A program made the translations under genes and the position numbers. From the NCBI GenBank assembly GCA_913057765.1, contig CAJXPH010000136.1:1-7159 (forward strand): DNA of 7,159 nt. Direction: 5' to 3'. The number at the start of each line of letters is the position of its first letter. Within the stretch, counting starts at the first letter, position 1. This document shows positions 5,052 to 7,159 of the stretch, piece after piece. Origin of the DNA: an uncultured Campylobacteraceae bacterium (GTDB lineage Bacteria; Campylobacterota; Campylobacteria; Campylobacterales; Arcobacteraceae). The notes under the pieces were generated by a model, which made no database searches, was not told the origin of the DNA, and worked only from the letters and a program-made list of their open reading frames with translations.

Positions 5052-5702
5052 ATGAAAACTTGGGAAGATATAATTAACAAAGAGAAAAATCAAGCTTATT
5101 ACCAAAGTCTAAAAAAAGAAATAGATTTAAAATATGAAACATCAACAGTTTTTCCTCCTCAAGAGAAAATATATAATGCTTTTTTTAAAACTCCACTAGA
5201 TAGTTTAAAAGTTGTGATTTTAGGACAAGATCCTTATCATGGAGAAGGTCAAGCACAAGGCTTATCATTTTCTACACCAAGTAGTATTAAGAACCCACCT
5301 TCAATGCAAAATATTTTAAAAGAGATAAATGAGGATTTAAAAAGACCATCTTCATGTTTAGATGGTGATTTAACACCTTGGGCAGAGGAAGGAGTTTTAT
5401 TGTTAAATACGATTCTCACTGTTGAAGAATCAAAACCAAAATCTCATCATAAATTAGGATGGGAAATATTTACTGATAATATTATTAAATATATTTCTCA
5501 TAATTGTGAAGATGTAATTTTTTTACTTTGGGGAGCTCCTGCAATAAAAAAAACAAAATTAATAGATGAAACAAGACATCATATTTTAACAGCACCACAT
5601 CCTAGTCCTTTATCCTCATATAGAGGTTTCTTTGGGTGTAAACATTTTAGTAAGACAAATGAAATTTTAGATTTAATTGATAAAAAACCAATTAACTGGT
5701 AA
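5052..5702 (+). CDS. ung: Uracil-DNA glycosylase, family 1
   Basis: A 216-residue cytosolic DNA repair enzyme that cuts the N-glycosidic bond of uracil in DNA, starting base excision repair. All family-1 landmarks are present: the water-activating loop GQDPYHGEGQAQGLSFS (58-74) with catalytic Asp60 and uracil-stacking Phe73; the conserved Asn119 in LLLNT, which reads the uracil edge; the LLWG strand at 158-161; and the HPSPLS minor-groove intercalation loop (183-188) with catalytic His183. Length matches bacterial Ung. The start has AAGGG six or seven bases upstream. A second gene begins 8 bp downstream, so ung is the first gene of a two-gene unit ending at a strong hairpin. It is in a different strand block from gph, so no joint control with that repair-linked enzyme is implied. 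Confidence 0.97.
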   Translation: MKTWEDIINKEKNQAYYQSLKKEIDLKYETSTVFPPQEKIYNAFFKTPLDSLKVVILGQDPYHGEGQAQGLSFSTPSSIKNPPSMQNILKEINEDLKRPSSCLDGDLTPWAEEGVLLLNTILTVEESKPKSHHKLGWEIFTDNIIKYISHNCEDVIFLLWGAPAIKKTKLIDETRHHILTAPHPSPLSSYRGFFGCKHFSKTNEILDLIDKKPINW

Positions 5703-5710
5703 GGAATAAA

Positions 5711-6112
5711 ATGAATGATAAATGGTTATTAAAAGATACAGGTAATTTAAACCAAATGTTAAGAATAAGAGAAGATAAAGCTCTTACTAATGTATGTGAA
5801 GAATTTAAAGATTTAGTAATTGTAAAACATCAATATCATGTAGCAGATGACATTATGTTTCCAGATCCCTCTTGTTTAGCATTTTTTACTGCTTTTGAAG
5901 AGAATCATTTACAAAATCTCGAAGAAGAGGAAAGTTTAGTTCTATATGCTGTTGATATTTTTGAAGGGAAATTAAGTATGTATATGTACTGTAATGATGC
6001 TCAAAAGTGTGTTTATGATTCTATATCATTTTTAAAATCAAATAGTTTGTATAAATGTGAATTTGAAATTATATTAAATGATTGTGGAAAAAGACTAGAG
6101 AAGATTATCTAG
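5711..6112 (+). CDS. Unrecognised 133-residue protein coupled to ung
   Basis: I do not recognise this family. The product is soluble and acidic, with no signal peptide or membrane helix and six cysteines (29, 55, 94, 100, 116, 125). It has a Glu-rich stretch (EENHLQNLEEEES, about 63-75), then apparent strands at 76-83 and 88-94 (LSMYMYC), and a helix at 97-109. The 'Asp-x(6)-Leu-x-x-Tyr-x-Tyr' run near 82-93 faintly recalls DUF695/RraB-type domains, but too weakly to assign. It starts 8 bp after the ung stop. Its ribosome site AAGGA (5701-5705) overlaps the ung TAA, so translational coupling is likely. The reading frame is intact, and its stop lies inside the terminator hairpin. A role with Ung is suggested only by coupling. 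Confidence 0.75.
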   Translation: MNDKWLLKDTGNLNQMLRIREDKALTNVCEEFKDLVIVKHQYHVADDIMFPDPSCLAFFTAFEENHLQNLEEEESLVLYAVDIFEGKLSMYMYCNDAQKCVYDSISFLKSNSLYKCEFEIILNDCGKRLEKII

Positions 6113-6119
6113 TCTTTTT
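6088..6119. terminator. Bidirectional terminator hairpin
   Basis: A perfect 12-bp stem (6088-6099 with 6108-6119) with an 8-base loop lies between convergent genes. The stem's A5/T5 outer ends give a run of five T's on either strand, suiting termination both ways. The stop codon (6110-6112) of the ung-coupled gene lies within the 3' arm, and the minus-strand neighbour stops 3 bases beyond the stem. Confidence 0.78.
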
Positions 6120-6121
6120 AA

Positions 6122-6622
6122 TTAAACTTCTTGCCAAATGTATATTTTATAGTACCAATATCTATGACCTTTTGAAGGAAGTTTTTTTACGTCAGAAAAT
6201 ACTATTTCAATAGATTTATTTAACTCTTCATTTAGATGTGCACCTTTAGATAAATATTGAGAATAACCGTTTCTTAACTTGGTATATATTTGTTCTTCTT
6301 TCTCTTTAAATTCTAGGTAAGTCATATTTTGAAGCATATTTTTTTCATAGTTTTCTAGTGTTTGTAAAAAATGGTATAAGGCTAGATATGCCTTTGATTT
6401 ATCAGCATTTTTACTATGAAAAAAAGCTTTACTAAAAACTTCAACTTCTTTTTTCATATCCATACCCATTGCAATACTTTGTAAAGTTACAAAATCATCT
6501 TCTTTTTTATTCTCGACAACTATTTCTTTTTTTACTAATTGTTCATTTGATTCAATCTGTAATTCTTCTGGTTTTTTGCTATCTTCTGTCTTTGCTATTT
6601 TAGACATTATTCCTTCAAACAT
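6122..6622 (-). CDS. Unrecognised 166-residue soluble protein
   Basis: No family recognised. There is no signal peptide or membrane segment. Residues 1-45 are highly charged and probably disordered (Lys/Glu-rich). From about 46 to 145 the pattern is helical, with heptad-like spacing (FVTLQSIAMGMDM, YLALYHFLQTLENYEKNML, YLEFKEKEEQIYTKLRNGYSQYL), which may be a helical bundle or a partial coiled coil. The C-terminus is aromatic (HRYWYYKIYIW, 153-163). There are no cysteines. The start at 6622 is supported by AAAGG upstream with about six bases spacing. It is the second gene of a unit with the membrane protein 22 bp upstream, so a membrane-associated partnership is plausible but not shown. Confidence 0.72.
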   Translation of the reverse strand: MFEGIMSKIAKTEDSKKPEELQIESNEQLVKKEIVVENKKEDDFVTLQSIAMGMDMKKEVEVFSKAFFHSKNADKSKAYLALYHFLQTLENYEKNMLQNMTYLEFKEKEEQIYTKLRNGYSQYLSKGAHLNEELNKSIEIVFSDVKKLPSKGHRYWYYKIYIWQEV

Positions 6623-6644
6623 TTAGTACCTTTCTTAAGATTAA

Positions 6645-7049
6645 TTAATCTATGTCTTTTGCTAATCGATGTAATAGCGTTGCAAAATTTCTACTATGAA
6701 TCTTACTTACGTATAAGAAGATGTAAGCTACTACCACAACATTTAAATGTATGAGTGCTTCTTTTAGTGGAAGAAAAGCTAATATCACACCCACAACTAA
6801 AATAATAACTGGATAAAAAAGTTTTAATCTTTGTTCATCTCTTCCCGTTGCCATTGAATAATCTTTAAAATTTGATTTGATAAAATCTTTATCTTCACTA
6901 GTTAACTTCTTTCTCTCTTTTAAATCATCTAGTCCTTTGATTACAGCCATTTTCTTTTTATATTGATAGTATTTTAGAAGTAAGATCACTAATAATACTA
7001 TTGATAAAAAGTTTGAAACTAGTTCTAACGGAAGTTGAGTATCGCTCAT
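6645..7049 (-). CDS. Small membrane protein, three predicted helices
   Basis: A 134-residue protein not recognised as a known family. Predicted membrane helices are at about 9-27, 77-93 and 97-115. A basic, charged cytosolic-type loop (about 28-76, including YKKKMAVIKGLDDLKERKK) lies between the first and second helices, and a short basic tail (116-134) with HSRNFATLLHRLAKD. Positive charge in the first loop and the tail would put both inside, but helix parity then requires one helix to be re-entrant or the tail outside, so topology is unsettled. The start at 7049 has AAAGG upstream with suitable spacing. It is the first gene of a unit with the 166-residue protein. Its true upstream neighbour is lost, because the contig runs into adapter about 60 bases before the start. 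Confidence 0.72.
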   Translation of the reverse strand: MSDTQLPLELVSNFLSIVLLVILLLKYYQYKKKMAVIKGLDDLKERKKLTSEDKDFIKSNFKDYSMATGRDEQRLKLFYPVIILVVGVILAFLPLKEALIHLNVVVVAYIFLYVSKIHSRNFATLLHRLAKDID

Positions 7050-7081
7050 ATTTTGCCTTTTGAATAAATATGTTTGATTTT

Positions 7082-7087
7082 AATATA
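7082..7087 (-). promoter_or_regulatory. Possible -10 box for the membrane-protein gene
   Basis: TATATT on the minus strand, 33 bases before the ATG at 7049, predicts a start near 7075 and a leader of about 25 bases with AAAGG as ribosome site. Genuine upstream sequence extends only to 7111, so the -35 side is barely covered and this call is weak. Confidence 0.3.
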
Positions 7088-7111
7088 ATTGTCATTACAT
7101 TCGTATAATAA

Positions 7112-7159
7112 CTGTCTCTTATACACATCTCCGAGCCCACGAGACCAGAGAGGATCTCG
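7112..7159. other. Nextera adapter, i7 index and flow-cell sequence at right end (artefact)
   Basis: Synthetic sequence. Bases 7112-7130 are the mosaic end CTGTCTCTTATACACATCT. Bases 7131-7145 are CCGAGCCCACGAGAC, 7146-7153 are the 8-base i7 index CAGAGAGG (matching Nextera N708 as I recall it), and 7154-7159 (ATCTCG) begin the P7 flow-cell sequence. It is the inverted copy of bases 1-41. Genomic sequence ends at about 7111. Confidence 0.98.

Noticed and set aside
1..7159. Possible mobile element or linear replicon bounded by 41-bp terminal inverted repeats
   Set aside because: The repeats are Nextera adapter and index sequence; there is no transposase, integrase or replication gene inside.

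Overview
The window is a small AT-rich bacterial contig. Both ends are synthetic: bases 1-41 and 7112-7159 are Illumina Nextera (Tn5) adapter in inverted orientation, so the biological insert is about 42-7111 and the contig ends are technical. Low GC, dense packing, short hairpins overlapping stop codons, and the look of the proteins (uracil-DNA glycosylase, a Rof-type protein, a DUF4405-like membrane protein, short Lys/Asn/Ile-rich hypotheticals) suggest Campylobacterota, most likely an Arcobacter-type organism. This placement is inference from reading, not from a search.

Layout, left to right: an exported rhodanese-like protein (minus); a Rof/YaeO-type Rho-binding antiterminator (minus), divergent from an unrecognised 127-residue protein (plus), with the two -10 boxes overlapping in one palindrome. 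A secreted Cys/Met-rich, probably metal-binding protein (minus) is then divergent from a DUF4405-like membrane protein (plus). A minus-strand pair follows, a YbfB/YjiJ-like MFS transporter and a phosphoglycolate phosphatase-like HAD enzyme. Next come ung and a tightly coupled unknown gene (plus), then a minus-strand pair of unknowns, a small membrane protein followed by a 166-residue soluble protein. No gap without a gene exceeds about 170 bases. No RNA gene, insertion sequence, CRISPR array or phage gene was seen.

How they work together: this looks like an ordinary chromosomal segment of small independent transcription units rather than one pathway. Three two-gene units are likely: MFS-gph, ung-unknown, and membrane protein-unknown. 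The most interesting biology is the Cys/Met-rich exported protein. Its repeated GSCGAGKCG units recall the MNIO (DUF692)-linked RiPP metallophore precursors HvfA/BufA, but no modifying enzyme is present here. It shares a 166-bp divergent control region with the DUF4405-like protein, whose C-terminal tail contains a gap-free internal duplication at 71-residue spacing. I see no convincing complete novel system in the window.
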